56,569 nucleotides of DNA. Source: Streptomyces scabichelini (lineage in GTDB: Bacteria; Actinomycetota; Actinomycetes; Streptomycetales; Streptomycetaceae). Below, piece by piece: positions 33,536-41,574 of the stretch (the stretch's first letter is position 1; each line of letters opens with the position of its first letter). The stretch spans positions 1 through 56,569 of the forward strand of contig NZ_JAAKZY010000044.1 of assembly GCF_011045015.1 (NCBI RefSeq), written 5' to 3'. Below the pieces are notes generated by a model. The model searched no databases. It saw only the letters and a program-made list of their open reading frames with translations, and was not told where the DNA came from. Position numbers and translations under genes: made by a program.

Positions 33536-34303
33536 ATGAGCGGAATCCTCGAGGGCAAGCGCGTCCTGATCACCGGTGTGCTGATGGAGTCCTCCATCGC
33601 CTTCCACGCCGCCAAGCTGGCCCAGGAGCAGGGCGCCGAGATCATCCTGACCGCGTTCCCGCGGCCCACGCTGACCGAGCGCATCGCCAAGAAGCTCCCC
33701 AAGCCCACCAAGGTCATCGAGCTCGACGTCAGCAACGACGAGCACCTCGGGCGACTGGCCGACATCGTCGGCGAGGAGCTGGGCGGCCTGGACGGCGTGG
33801 TGCACTCCATCGGCTTCGCCCCGCAGGACGCCCTCGGCGGCAACTTCCTCAACACGCCGTTCGAGTCCGTGGCCACCGCCATGCACGTCTCCGCGTTCTC
33901 CCTGAAGTCGCTGACCATGTCCTGCCTGCCGCTGATGCAGAACGGCGGCTCGGTCGTGGGCCTCACCTTCGACGCCCAGTTCGCCTGGCCTCAGTACGAC
34001 TGGATGGGCCCGGCCAAGGCCGCCCTGGAGGCCACCAGCCGCTACATGGCGCGCGACCTGGGCAAGCAGAACATCCGCTGCAACCTCATCTCCGCGGGCC
34101 CCATCGGCTCCATGGCCGCCAAGTCCATTCCCGGCTTCAGCGAGCTGGCCTCGGTGTGGGACAGCCGTTCGCCCCTGGAGTGGGACCTCAAGGACCCCGA
34201 GCCGGCAGGCCGCGGCATCGTCGCCCTGCTGAGCGACTGGTTCCCGAAGACCACCGGCGAGATCATCCACGTGGACGGCGGTCTGCACGCGATCGGTGCG
34301 TGA
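33536..34303 (+). CDS. fabI: Enoyl-ACP reductase (InhA/FabI type)
   Basis: A 255-residue SDR-type enoyl-ACP reductase. Features: GKRVLITGVLMESSIAFHAA (NADH loop of the InhA type), HSIGFAPQDALGG, GSVVGLTFDAQFAWPQYDWM with the Tyr-Asp-Trp-Met and Lys at MGPAKAALEA (catalytic Tyr and Lys), and NLISAGPIGSMAAKSI. Closer to mycobacterial InhA than to E. coli FabI by eye. It is the triclosan/isoniazid target type. Only two bases separate it from fabG. A strong hairpin follows. Confidence 0.95.
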   Translation: MSGILEGKRVLITGVLMESSIAFHAAKLAQEQGAEIILTAFPRPTLTERIAKKLPKPTKVIELDVSNDEHLGRLADIVGEELGGLDGVVHSIGFAPQDALGGNFLNTPFESVATAMHVSAFSLKSLTMSCLPLMQNGGSVVGLTFDAQFAWPQYDWMGPAKAALEATSRYMARDLGKQNIRCNLISAGPIGSMAAKSIPGFSELASVWDSRSPLEWDLKDPEPAGRGIVALLSDWFPKTTGEIIHVDGGLHAIGA

Positions 34304-34324
34304 CGCTGCCGCTGTGGCTCGACC

Positions 34325-34370
34325 GATGGGTGAGGGCCGGTGTCCGAAAGGGCGCCGGCCCTCACCCATC
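34325..34370 (+). terminator. fabG-fabI operon terminator
   Basis: A perfect 16-bp stem (GATGGGTGAGGGCCGG at 34325-34340 and its complement at 34355-34370) with a 14-base loop, 21 bases after fabI. No U-run. Confidence 0.8.
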
Positions 34371-34477
34371 ACTCGTTCGGCCTGCTCGGCCGGGCGGTCG
34401 GAGACGGCAACTGCGCACTCTGGATCAGGCGTTCACCACGCGCGCCCCTCCCCGGCACGGCAGAGGAGGTCCCCCTT

Positions 34478-34777
34478 GTGCGCCTGTCCCCGTGCTTCGC
34501 TCCGCTGCTGGCCGCTCTCGTTGTTCCGCTCGCGCTGCCCTTTGAGAGGCCCTTCGGGGCGGAGTGCCGGACCAGGGTCGACGGCTCGTACGTGATCGCG
34601 TACTGCCACAACCCGTACCCGGAGGTCGACCGGGTCCGCCTGCACATCGAGTGCGACCGGTGGTGGGACATCGACAGTGACGGGGCCCCGGTCGCGGCCG
34701 GGCCCGCGCAGACCGTGCGGCTCACCGGCCGGTGCTGGAAGGAGGTCCGCTCGGCGTGGGTCAGTCACCAGAGGTGA
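34478..34777 (+). CDS. Small secreted protein with four cysteines
   Basis: A 99-residue protein. An N-terminal signal-like stretch (CFAPLLAALVVPLALPF) is followed by a mature part with ECRTRVD, AYCHNP, IECDRWWDI and GRCWKEV, that is, four cysteines after the leader that could pair. I do not recognise the family. GTG 34478 is preceded by GAGGAGG at 8 bases. Its 3' end overlaps the convergent GntR gene by 17 bases. Confidence 0.75.
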   Translation: MRLSPCFAPLLAALVVPLALPFERPFGAECRTRVDGSYVIAYCHNPYPEVDRVRLHIECDRWWDIDSDGAPVAAGPAQTVRLTGRCWKEVRSAWVSHQR

Positions 34778-35450
34778 CGTGGCCCTTCGGGCGGCACAGG
34801 AACGGATAGCTCGCGGCCTCCGCGGCGGCCGTCTCCGCGTCGCCGGCGCGGATCGCGTCCACCAGGCGTGTGTGGTCCATGTGCGTCTCGGGCGTCAGCT
34901 CCTCGCCCACGTCCTCGCGCAGCCAGTCGCGTACGACCTCGCCCAGGTCCGCGTACATCGCCGTCATGACGTCGTTGTGGGACGCGGCCACCACCGCCAT
35001 GTGGAACGTCGTGTCGGCGGTGACGAAGGCCTCCGCGTCGCCCGACTCCCAGGCCTCCTCGCGGCGCACCAGGAGCGCGTCCAGCTGCTTCAGATCACGC
35101 TCGGTGCGGCGCTCGGCAGCCAGCTTCGCGGCGCTCGACTCCAGCGCGGAGCGCAGCTCGGCGATGTGCCGCGGGTCGGCGTCCGCGAAGCGGCGCTGCA
35201 TCACGCCCGCCAGCTCACTGGTCGCCACGACGTACGTGCCCGAGCCCTGGCGGATGTCCAGCAGGCCGTTGTGCGCGAGTGCGCGAACGGCCTCGCGGAC
35301 CGTGTTGCGGGCGACGCCCAGCTGCTCGACCAGCTCCGGCTCGGTGGGGATGCGGGAGCCGACCGGCCACTCGCCCGAGGTGATCTGATTCCTCAGCCCG
35401 GCGATGACCTGCTCGGACAGCGCGGATCGGCGAAGGTGGCTCAGCGGCAT
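34761..35450 (-). CDS. GntR-type regulator, FadR subfamily (FCD domain)
   Basis: A 229-residue transcription factor: winged helix-turn-helix at residues about 8-75 (LRRSALSEQVIAGLRNQI, PTEPELVEQLGVARNTVREA, GLLDIRQGSGTYV) and a C-terminal all-helical FCD ligand domain (AELRSALESSAAKLAAERR, DTTFHMAVVAASHNDV, DHTRLVDAIRAGD) with the Asp/His residues that usually bind metal. GGAG stands 8 bases before ATG 35450. It is divergent from the MFS transporter, so it probably controls that gene and itself; see the palindrome at 35489. Confidence 0.93.
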   Translation of the reverse strand: MPLSHLRRSALSEQVIAGLRNQITSGEWPVGSRIPTEPELVEQLGVARNTVREAVRALAHNGLLDIRQGSGTYVVATSELAGVMQRRFADADPRHIAELRSALESSAAKLAAERRTERDLKQLDALLVRREEAWESGDAEAFVTADTTFHMAVVAASHNDVMTAMYADLGEVVRDWLREDVGEELTPETHMDHTRLVDAIRAGDAETAAAEAASYPFLCRPKGHVTSGD

Positions 35451-35488
35451 GGCATTTCTCCGTGGACACGCGGTGGACAAGCAATCAT

Positions 35489-35507
35489 CCCATGATTCTA
35501 TGATGGG
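35489..35507. promoter_or_regulatory. Candidate GntR operator
   Basis: CCCATGAT-TCT-ATGATGGG is an inverted repeat with 7 of 8 arm positions matching. It lies 39 bases from the regulator start and covers the first two ATG codons of the MFS gene, so binding would block expression of that gene directly. Confidence 0.5.
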
Positions 35508-36846
35508 CGACATGGCCAGCGAGGAAACCCGGACGACGAAGTCCACATCCGAGCCCATGTCCATACGCGGCTCCTCCGGAGCCGCCGACGACGCCCGGAA
35601 AGCCGCCACGCGCGCGTGGATGACGCGCCTGGTGATCGTCGGTCTCGTCCTCACGGCTCTCAACCTGCGCCCCGCCATCACCAGCCTCGGCGCGCTCCTC
35701 GAAGAGGTGCGCGTCGGCCTCGGCATGAGCGGCAGCGTCGCCGGACTGCTCACCTCCGTGCCGCCGCTCTGCTTCGCCGTCTTCGGCGTCATGGCCCCGC
35801 GCCTGGCCCGCCGCTTCGGTCCCGGCACTGTGGTCTGCGCCGGCATGGTGGCCATCACCGCGGGCCTGGCGATCCGGCCCTTCGCCGGCAACACGGCAGG
35901 CTTCCTGGCCGCCAGCGCTCTCGCGCTCATGGGCATCGCGGTCAGCAACATCCTGATGCCGGTGATCGTCAAGCGCTGGTTCCCCGACCGGGTCGGTCCC
36001 ATGACCGGCCTGTACTCCATGGCCCTGGCCCTCGGCACCGCCACCGCGGCCGCCGTCACGGTACCCATGGCCGAGGAACTGGGCGGCAGCTGGCAGTGGG
36101 GGCTCGCCGTCTGGGCGGGTGTCGCGGCCCTCGCCGTGCTGCCGTGGATTCCTCTCGTACGGGAACGGGGGGCGACCTCGGCTGTCGGCGCGCCCGCCGC
36201 TCCCGGGGCGGCTTCGTCTCCCGTGGCAGGCCAGGAGCCGGACGCGCTGCGGATCACCCGGAGCCGTATCGCCTGGGCGCTGGCTGTCTTCTTCGGGCTC
36301 CAGGCCACCGCCGCGTACATCACGATGGGCTGGATGCCGCAGATCTTCCGTGACGCCGGTGTCTCCGCGGGCACGGCAGGACTGCTCCTCGCCGTCACGA
36401 TGGTGATGGGCGTCCCGCTGGCGTTCGTCATCCCGCGGCTGGCCGCGCGCCTGCCCCACCAGGGACCGATCGTGATCGCCCTCGGCGTCTGCGGCATCGC
36501 CGGATACGCGGGCCTCCACTTCGCCCCGGCGGCCGGCGCCTGGGCCTGGGCGCTGCTGCTCGGCGTCTCCAACTGCGCCTTCCCGCTGGCCCTCACGATG
36601 GTCGGCATGCGGGCCAGGACCAGCGCCGGAGTCGCGAAGCTCTCGGGCTTCGCACAGAGCACCGGTTACCTGATCTCGATCCCCGGACCGCTCCTGGTGG
36701 GCGTGCTCTACCAGCACAGCGGCGGCTGGGGGATGCCGATCGCGCTCATGACGGGCTTGATGATCCCGCAGATCGTGGTGGGCGTCCTGGCCGGGCGTGA
36801 CCGTACCGTCGAAGACGAGGAGGCCGCCCGCGGGTCCCGCGGGTGA
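35500..36846 (+). CDS. MFS transporter (CynX/NimT type)
   Basis: A protein of up to 448 residues with 12 predicted helices: LVIVGLVLTALNLRPAITSL (the N-L-R-P sequence is typical of the CynX/NimT group), GSVAGLLTSVPPLCFAVFGV, then AWALAVFFGLQATAAYITMG, and GGWGMPIALMTGLMIPQIVV. These transporters move cyanate, nitroimidazole or similar compounds; the substrate here is unknown. Three in-frame starts are close: ATG 35500, 35503 and 35512; none has a good ribosome site, so the mRNA may be leaderless. The neighbouring FadR-type regulator and the small membrane ORF after it suggest one unit. Confidence 0.9.
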   Translation: MMGDMASEETRTTKSTSEPMSIRGSSGAADDARKAATRAWMTRLVIVGLVLTALNLRPAITSLGALLEEVRVGLGMSGSVAGLLTSVPPLCFAVFGVMAPRLARRFGPGTVVCAGMVAITAGLAIRPFAGNTAGFLAASALALMGIAVSNILMPVIVKRWFPDRVGPMTGLYSMALALGTATAAAVTVPMAEELGGSWQWGLAVWAGVAALAVLPWIPLVRERGATSAVGAPAAPGAASSPVAGQEPDALRITRSRIAWALAVFFGLQATAAYITMGWMPQIFRDAGVSAGTAGLLLAVTMVMGVPLAFVIPRLAARLPHQGPIVIALGVCGIAGYAGLHFAPAAGAWAWALLLGVSNCAFPLALTMVGMRARTSAGVAKLSGFAQSTGYLISIPGPLLVGVLYQHSGGWGMPIALMTGLMIPQIVVGVLAGRDRTVEDEEAARGSRG

Positions 36847-36893
36847 GCGACCCCACCGGTGAAGGGGCCGGCGACGGGTGCGAGACTGGCCGT

Positions 36894-37010
36894 ATGCCCG
36901 TGCTCGATCCGAATCCCCAGAACGGCCAGAAGAAGATGCTGCTCGTCTTCGGCGCGTTCCTCGCCATCTTCGTGATCATCGGCATCATCGCGTCGATCGC
37001 TTCGCCGTGA
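36894..37010 (+). CDS. SGM_5486-type transporter-associated small membrane protein
   Basis: A 38-residue ORF: polar PVLDPNPQNGQKK, then one membrane helix (MLLVFGAFLAIFVIIGIIAS). It starts 47 bases after the MFS stop. I remember a Streptomyces family of about this size named SGM_5486, annotated as transporter-associated, and this ORF fits in size, sequence character and position. It may be a regulatory or stabilising subunit of the transporter. Too short for most gene finders. Confidence 0.72.
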   Translation: MPVLDPNPQNGQKKMLLVFGAFLAIFVIIGIIASIASP

Positions 37011-37096
37011 TTCTGCGTCGCCGTGATTCCGCGACTCTGCGATCCCTGTGACTCTGGGTCCTCGTGAGTGACCCCGCCGGCGGCTCCGCTCCGCCC

Positions 37097-37120
37097 GATG
37101 GTGGTGCTAGCACCACCATC
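37097..37120. promoter_or_regulatory. 24-bp perfect palindrome with adjacent CCCCTAGGGG
   Basis: Half-site GATGGTGGTGCT at 37097-37108 is followed by its exact complement at 37109-37120. It is directly joined by a second palindrome CCCCTAGGGG (37120-37129). It lies 130 bases upstream of the small membrane protein at 37250, in the 239-base gap with no other gene. It looks like a dimeric regulator operator. Confidence 0.65.
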
Positions 37121-37249
37121 CCCTAGGGGGTGAGTGTCAGGGTCAAGTGGGTGGATCACCGGATGGGTAGTGGGCTCTTCATTCCGTAGCTTCGAAGTGT
37201 GGCCGCGAGGAAGCGGTTCACGCACCACTCGAAGACCCACGGAGGCGGC

Positions 37250-37462
37250 ATGTCGGCCCGTATGCACACCCGGCCCCGCTCGGCGACCAGGGGCGGCGTC
37301 GAGGCCCGGCTGCCCTGGTGGGCCGTCGTCCTGCCCACGCTCGCCTTCGTCGCGCTGCTGCTGATACTCAACCCCGCGGACGCCCATGCGGCGGGCGGCG
37401 ATCCCGCGGTCGGCGAGCTCATCGAGCGCATCCATCAAACCGTGCTGCAGCAGGGCTCCTGA
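37250..37462 (+). CDS. Small membrane protein, function unknown
   Basis: A 70-residue protein with a basic N-terminal region (RMHTRPRSATRGG), one membrane helix (LPWWAVVLPTLAFVALLLIL) and a short external tail that could also be a signal-peptide cleavage product (NPADAHAAGG). GGAGG stands 4 bases before ATG 37250. No family recognised. A strong palindrome upstream suggests tight regulation. Confidence 0.72.
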   Translation: MSARMHTRPRSATRGGVEARLPWWAVVLPTLAFVALLLILNPADAHAAGGDPAVGELIERIHQTVLQQGS

Positions 37463-37538
37463 GCTCTGGATCCCCCATGTCGGGGCAGCGTGCCAACTCC
37501 CTGCGCCCCATGGCGTGTTTCGTGCGAAGCTGGTTTCC

Positions 37539-38057
37539 ATGAGCGTCGCAGAACCCCGCAGGATTGTCCTCTTCCGGCATGCGAAGGCCGACTGGCCTCA
37601 GGTTCCCGACCGCGAGCGGCCGCTCGCTGAGCGGGGCCGCAAGGACGCCGCCGTCGCCGGGCTCAAGCTGGCCGACACCGGCATCCACTTCGATCTGGCC
37701 CTCTGCTCCACCGCGACCCGTACCCGCGAGACATGGAAACTCGCCGTCCAGGAGTTTCCGCAGCGGCCGAAAACGGTCTATGAGGAGCGGCTCTACGAGG
37801 CCTCGCCCGGCGAGCTGATCGCCGTGCTCAACGAAATCCCGGACGACGTGCAGAACGTGCTCCTGATCGGCCACAACCCCGGAGTGCAGGGCCTCGCCGA
37901 CATCCTGGCCGGCCAGTCCGAGGGCGACGCCCAGGAGCGGATGAGCCGCCGCGGCTTCCCCGCCGCCGCGTTCGCCGTGCTCACCGTCAGCGGCTCGTGG
38001 AAGACCGTGGAGCCCGGCGTGGGCACACTGCTCGACTACTGGGCACCGACTGAGTAA
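37539..38057 (+). CDS. SixA-type histidine phosphatase
   Basis: A 172-residue member of the phosphohistidine/phosphoglycerate mutase fold. RHAKADW holds the catalytic His-like RHA motif near residue 13, SSTATRTRETW (here as CSTATRTRETW) follows, and the second His is in LIGHNPGV. SixA removes phosphate from histidine in phosphorelay proteins in E. coli; other members act on small molecules. ATG 37539 has no strong ribosome site. It converges on serB across a shared terminator. Confidence 0.9.
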   Translation: MSVAEPRRIVLFRHAKADWPQVPDRERPLAERGRKDAAVAGLKLADTGIHFDLALCSTATRTRETWKLAVQEFPQRPKTVYEERLYEASPGELIAVLNEIPDDVQNVLLIGHNPGVQGLADILAGQSEGDAQERMSRRGFPAAAFAVLTVSGSWKTVEPGVGTLLDYWAPTE

Positions 38058-38075
38058 ACCGCCCGCTCCGTGGAC

Positions 38076-38104
38076 GGGCCCGGCACCGCGACGGTGCCGG
38101 GCCC
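38076..38104. terminator. Bidirectional terminator between sixA-like gene and serB
   Basis: A perfect 13-bp stem (GGGCCCGGCACCG at 38076-38088, complement at 38092-38104) with loop CGA, between two convergent genes. Confidence 0.85.
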
Positions 38105-38167
38105 TGTCTGCGCTCTGGGGCCGCTAAGACCTCGCTCCGGGGGGCTCAGGCCCGCGCTACCGGGGGC

Positions 38168-39373
38168 TCAGTCCTTGTGCATGTCCGCCGCCTCGACCTC
38201 TTCGCGGGTGACGCCGAGCAGGTACAGGACGGTGTCGAGGAAGGGGAAGTTCACGGCGGTGTGCGCGGCCTCGCGTACGACCGGCTTGGCGTTGAAGGCG
38301 ACGCCGAGACCGGCCGCGTTCAGCATGTCGAGGTCGTTCGCGCCGTCACCGATCGCCACGGTCTGGGCGAGCGGTACGCCCGCCTCGGCGGCGAACCGGC
38401 GCAGCAGCCGCGCCTTGCCCGCCCGGTCCACGATCTCGCCGATGACCTTGCCCGTCAGCTTCCCGTCGACGATCTCCAGCGTATTGGCCTGGGCGAAGTC
38501 GAGCCCGAGCCGCTCCTGGAGATCATCCGTCACCTGAGTGAAGCCGCCCGAGACGACACCTACTTGGTAGCCGAGCCGCTTCAGCGTACGGATCAGCGTG
38601 CGCGCCCCCGGCGTCAGCCGCACCTCGCTGCGCACCTTGTCCACCACGGAGGCGTCGAGCCCTTCGAGCAGCGCCACGCGCGCGTGCAGTGACTGTTCGA
38701 AGTCGAGCTCGCCCCGCATCGCCGCCGCCGTCACCTCGGCGACCTCGTCCTCGCAGCCGGCGTGGGCGGCGAACAGCTCGATCACCTCGTCCTGGATGAG
38801 CGTCGAGTCCACGTCCATCACGATCAGACGCTGGGCGCGCCGGTGCAGCCCGGCCGCGACGACTGCGACATCGACACCGAGTGCCGCGGCCTCGGTCACC
38901 AGAGCGGTCCGCAGGTTTTCGGGCTCCGTACCGGACACGGCGAACTCGACTGCCGTGACGGGGTACTTGGCGAGCCGGAAGATACGGTCGATGTTGCCGC
39001 CGGTCTTGGTGATCCGGGCGGCGATCGCGGCCGTCGACTGCGCGGTCAGCGGGTGCCCGAGCACGGTGACGAGCGACCGGCCGTGACCGCGCGGCCGGTT
39101 GTCGCCGAGGCCGGAGATGATCTCGGCCTGCAGCTTCAGGGAGTCCGCCCAGCTGTGCACCGTGGCCCGCAGGCCGCCTTCGAGACCGGCCGGCGGCAGG
39201 GTCACAAGCGCGCACAGCACTATCCGCCCACGCGTGACGACCTGCTCGATGTCGACCACGTCGACCGAGTAGGCGGCGAGGGTGTCGAAGAGCCCGGCCG
39301 TGATGCCGGGTCGGTCCTTGCCGAAGATCTTGACGAGCAGAGTGGGGACGTCAGAGGTCTGCGAAGCGCTCAT
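38168..39373 (-). CDS. serB: Phosphoserine phosphatase with N-terminal ACT domains
   Basis: A 401-residue enzyme of serine synthesis. The N-terminal 175 residues show ACT-like features (KIFGKDRPGITAGLFDTLAA, VDVVDIEQVV). The HAD phosphatase domain begins with VMDVDSTLIQDE, where D187 and D189 are the nucleophile and general acid; then VSGGFTQVTDDLQERLGL (motif II), and AIGDGANDLDML (motif IV, Mg-binding). ATG 39373 is the first start; upstream lie 23-bp repeats (39478-39544). Confidence 0.96.
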   Translation of the reverse strand: MSASQTSDVPTLLVKIFGKDRPGITAGLFDTLAAYSVDVVDIEQVVTRGRIVLCALVTLPPAGLEGGLRATVHSWADSLKLQAEIISGLGDNRPRGHGRSLVTVLGHPLTAQSTAAIAARITKTGGNIDRIFRLAKYPVTAVEFAVSGTEPENLRTALVTEAAALGVDVAVVAAGLHRRAQRLIVMDVDSTLIQDEVIELFAAHAGCEDEVAEVTAAAMRGELDFEQSLHARVALLEGLDASVVDKVRSEVRLTPGARTLIRTLKRLGYQVGVVSGGFTQVTDDLQERLGLDFAQANTLEIVDGKLTGKVIGEIVDRAGKARLLRRFAAEAGVPLAQTVAIGDGANDLDMLNAAGLGVAFNAKPVVREAAHTAVNFPFLDTVLYLLGVTREEVEAADMHKD

Positions 39374-39477
39374 GGTCTTCCCACACTATCCGGCACGCAG
39401 TGCCTGCTGCCCCTACGGTCCGTCCAGCGGACAGGGAACTCTGGGTGTCATCGAGGTGACCTCGTCCTTCCCGCCGC

Positions 39478-39544
39478 ATGACACCCATGAGACCTGCCCG
39501 ATGACACTCATGAGACCTGCCCCATGACATCCATGAGATACGCC
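39478..39544. repeat. Three 23-bp tandem repeats upstream of serB
   Basis: Units start at 39478, 39501 and 39524, each ATGACAYYCATGAGA (Y = C or T) followed by CCTGCCC or TACGCC. A reversed partial copy (GGGTGTCAT) stands at 39443-39451. The array lies 105-171 bases before the serB start and may be a regulator-binding array. The 253-base gap holds no gene. Confidence 0.7.
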
Positions 39545-39564
39545 ACTCACCCATGCCGCAGCGG

Positions 39565-39606
39565 CGCTGACCGCTGACCGCTGACCGCCGACCGCCGGTC
39601 GCCGGT
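39565..39606. repeat. Six 7-bp tandem repeats
   Basis: CGCTGAC three times, then CGCCGAC, then CGCCGGT twice, without gaps, just downstream of the streptophobe gene stop. Confidence 0.75.
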
Positions 39607-39626
39607 AGCGCTCAAGGCTCCTCGGC

Positions 39627-41342
39627 CTACCGCCGCCCCCGGGGCCTCCCCGGCGGAGGCGGCGGCTCCTCCGGTGGCGGAGGCGGACCGTCCTGGGACC
39701 GCCCGGGCCTCGGGCGCGGCCTCGGGGCGGGCGGTGGCGTGGTTCCCGCCACCGTGGGGGCGCCGAACGCGCCGGGAGGGCGCCCGTTCCCGGGGGGACG
39801 TGCACCGCGCCGGCCGTCCTCGGGATCCCGTAGTTCGTCGGGGAGCTGCAGGTACGGGTTGGTGTCGGGGTTCGGCGGGCGGTACGAGGCGGCGGGGCTG
39901 TACGGCCCTTGCTGTTCGGGGACCTCCGCGTACGGCTGGGTGGCTGGTGCGCCCGGATCGACCGCGTCACCCCGTGCCAGCGGTGCCGCGCGCTGTCCGG
40001 CGGCCCCGCTGGCGTACGCGAGCAGGGCACCGGCCGCCCCCGCCCCCGCACCCCACAGGGCGCCGAGCAGCAGCGCCATGCCCAGCTGCGCGTGCAGCTC
40101 GATGCCCGCGCCGAACGCGTCGACGCCGAGGACCGACAGCGAGGCGTCCACGGACACCTCCGTGAGCCAGCCGAGCAGCGGCAGCGCGAGCGCCGTCACG
40201 ATCCCCAGCCGCAGCGCACAGCGCCCGGCGAAGCCCAGGGCACCACTCTCACGTACGAACGGCGTACGCACCGCGGTCAGCACACCCCCGTACAGCATCA
40301 TCAACGCGGCAGCGACGCCCAACAGCCAGACCCGGCCGTCCAGTTCGGCCAGCCGCCCGAGAGTGACGGGCTCGTCGGAGGAAAGGCCCAGCAGTTCGTC
40401 CAGCGGGGCGGGCAGGAACTGGACGAGCCCGCCCGAGGCCGAGCCGTCCCACGGCACGAAGAGCCCGATCGGGATGCCCAGCCACACCCCGTTGGGCGCC
40501 CCGAGCAGTGCCGCGCCCGCGATCCGTTTCGGATTGTCATCGCCGATCGCCGCGTACGCCGCCGCCGCGAGCCCCGCCAAGACCGCCACCAGCAACACCG
40601 TGACCAGCGCGGACGCGGCCGGCCGTACCAGCCGGTGCACCGCATCCCAGCCGCGCGGCAGCGGCGTACGGCGCGAGGCCAGCAGCGCGATCAGCAGAAC
40701 GCCGATCACCCAGCCCACGCCGCCGAGCAGTGTCGGCACGGTGTCGACCGTGAAGCCGACCTCCGCCTCCGCGTCCGCGAGGTCCCCGAGCCGGTCGGGC
40801 AGCAGACCGCCGATGTCACCGAGCCCGGGCACGTCGACGTCGTCCGGCAGCCCGCCGCCCGGCAGCTGGTCGAGCCCGAGCGAACCGCCGTCAATCGTGA
40901 TCACGTCGTGACCTGCCCAGGCGAGCCCGCCCAGCATCGCCACGAAGAGCACGACAACCGTGCCCGCGCGCGCGAGAAGTTCGCCGGCCGAGATCACAAC
41001 TCCCGCCCCGCGCAAGGAGCGTAGGAAGAACCACGACAGCAGGAGCGCGCCCACCAGGCTCACACCCAGTGGCGTGATCGTGAGGGCGGTCTCCGCCTGC
41101 GCCCCCTCGAGCCCGAAGGCCGACACATCGCCGGACGGCGTGACCGAACCACCGGCCCCGAGCGCCACCACAGCCGCGGTCATCGACCCGAGCGAGCCCG
41201 CCGCGTCCGCCTCGAGCAGATGCAGTCCCAGCGCCGCCACGCCCGTCATCCCGATCAAGGCCCAGCTCACAGCGGCGATCGACGACAGCAGCACATCGCC
41301 CACCGGCATGCGCCTGCCGTCACTCGCCGTCTCGTAGCTCAT
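39627..41342 (-). CDS. Streptophobe-type hydrophobic membrane protein
   Basis: A 571-residue protein with about ten membrane helices and a long Pro/Gly/Arg-rich cytoplasmic tail (from about residue 455; includes PPPPPEEPPPPPGRPRGRR). It begins with SYETASDGRRMPVGDVLLSS. It matches my memory of the streptophobe family, hydrophobic proteins restricted to Streptomyces and relatives, of unknown function. GGGGGA stands before ATG 41342; a GTG at 41378 with GAGGGGG is another possible start, adding 12 residues. It is divergent from the FHA-ABC transporter. Confidence 0.85.
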   Translation of the reverse strand: MSYETASDGRRMPVGDVLLSSIAAVSWALIGMTGVAALGLHLLEADAAGSLGSMTAAVVALGAGGSVTPSGDVSAFGLEGAQAETALTITPLGVSLVGALLLSWFFLRSLRGAGVVISAGELLARAGTVVVLFVAMLGGLAWAGHDVITIDGGSLGLDQLPGGGLPDDVDVPGLGDIGGLLPDRLGDLADAEAEVGFTVDTVPTLLGGVGWVIGVLLIALLASRRTPLPRGWDAVHRLVRPAASALVTVLLVAVLAGLAAAAYAAIGDDNPKRIAGAALLGAPNGVWLGIPIGLFVPWDGSASGGLVQFLPAPLDELLGLSSDEPVTLGRLAELDGRVWLLGVAAALMMLYGGVLTAVRTPFVRESGALGFAGRCALRLGIVTALALPLLGWLTEVSVDASLSVLGVDAFGAGIELHAQLGMALLLGALWGAGAGAAGALLAYASGAAGQRAAPLARGDAVDPGAPATQPYAEVPEQQGPYSPAASYRPPNPDTNPYLQLPDELRDPEDGRRGARPPGNGRPPGAFGAPTVAGTTPPPAPRPRPRPGRSQDGPPPPPEEPPPPPGRPRGRR

Positions 41343-41511
41343 CGTCAGATCCCCCGATCCGCGCCGCGACGTCTTCACAGCGGATGTCCCCCTCGCGTGG
41401 GATTACCACTCTCCGGGCCGGTTTCAACCCCGTCAACGACAAACGGACAACCCGCCCGTACGCGGTCATCACAAGGCCCGACTTTCGGTCAGAGGGCTCG
41501 TCCTGAAATAG

Positions 41512-41540
41512 TTCCCCCCGATGTTCGACATCCCTAGACT
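41512..41540 (+). promoter_or_regulatory. Candidate promoter of the FHA-ABC transporter
   Basis: TTCCCC (41512-41517), 17-base spacer, TAGACT (41535-41540). The -10 box is good, the -35 weak. It would lead to a 5' end near 41547, before GTG 41575. Confidence 0.35.
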
Positions 41541-41574
41541 CCCTGTGATGGGGGTAACTCGGGGGACAACTCAC

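Noticed and set aside
32829..34303. Part of a natural-product gene cluster (because of the ketoreductase-like fabG and fabI).
   Set aside because: The pair is the ordinary fatty acid synthesis operon with no synthase, carrier or tailoring genes around it.
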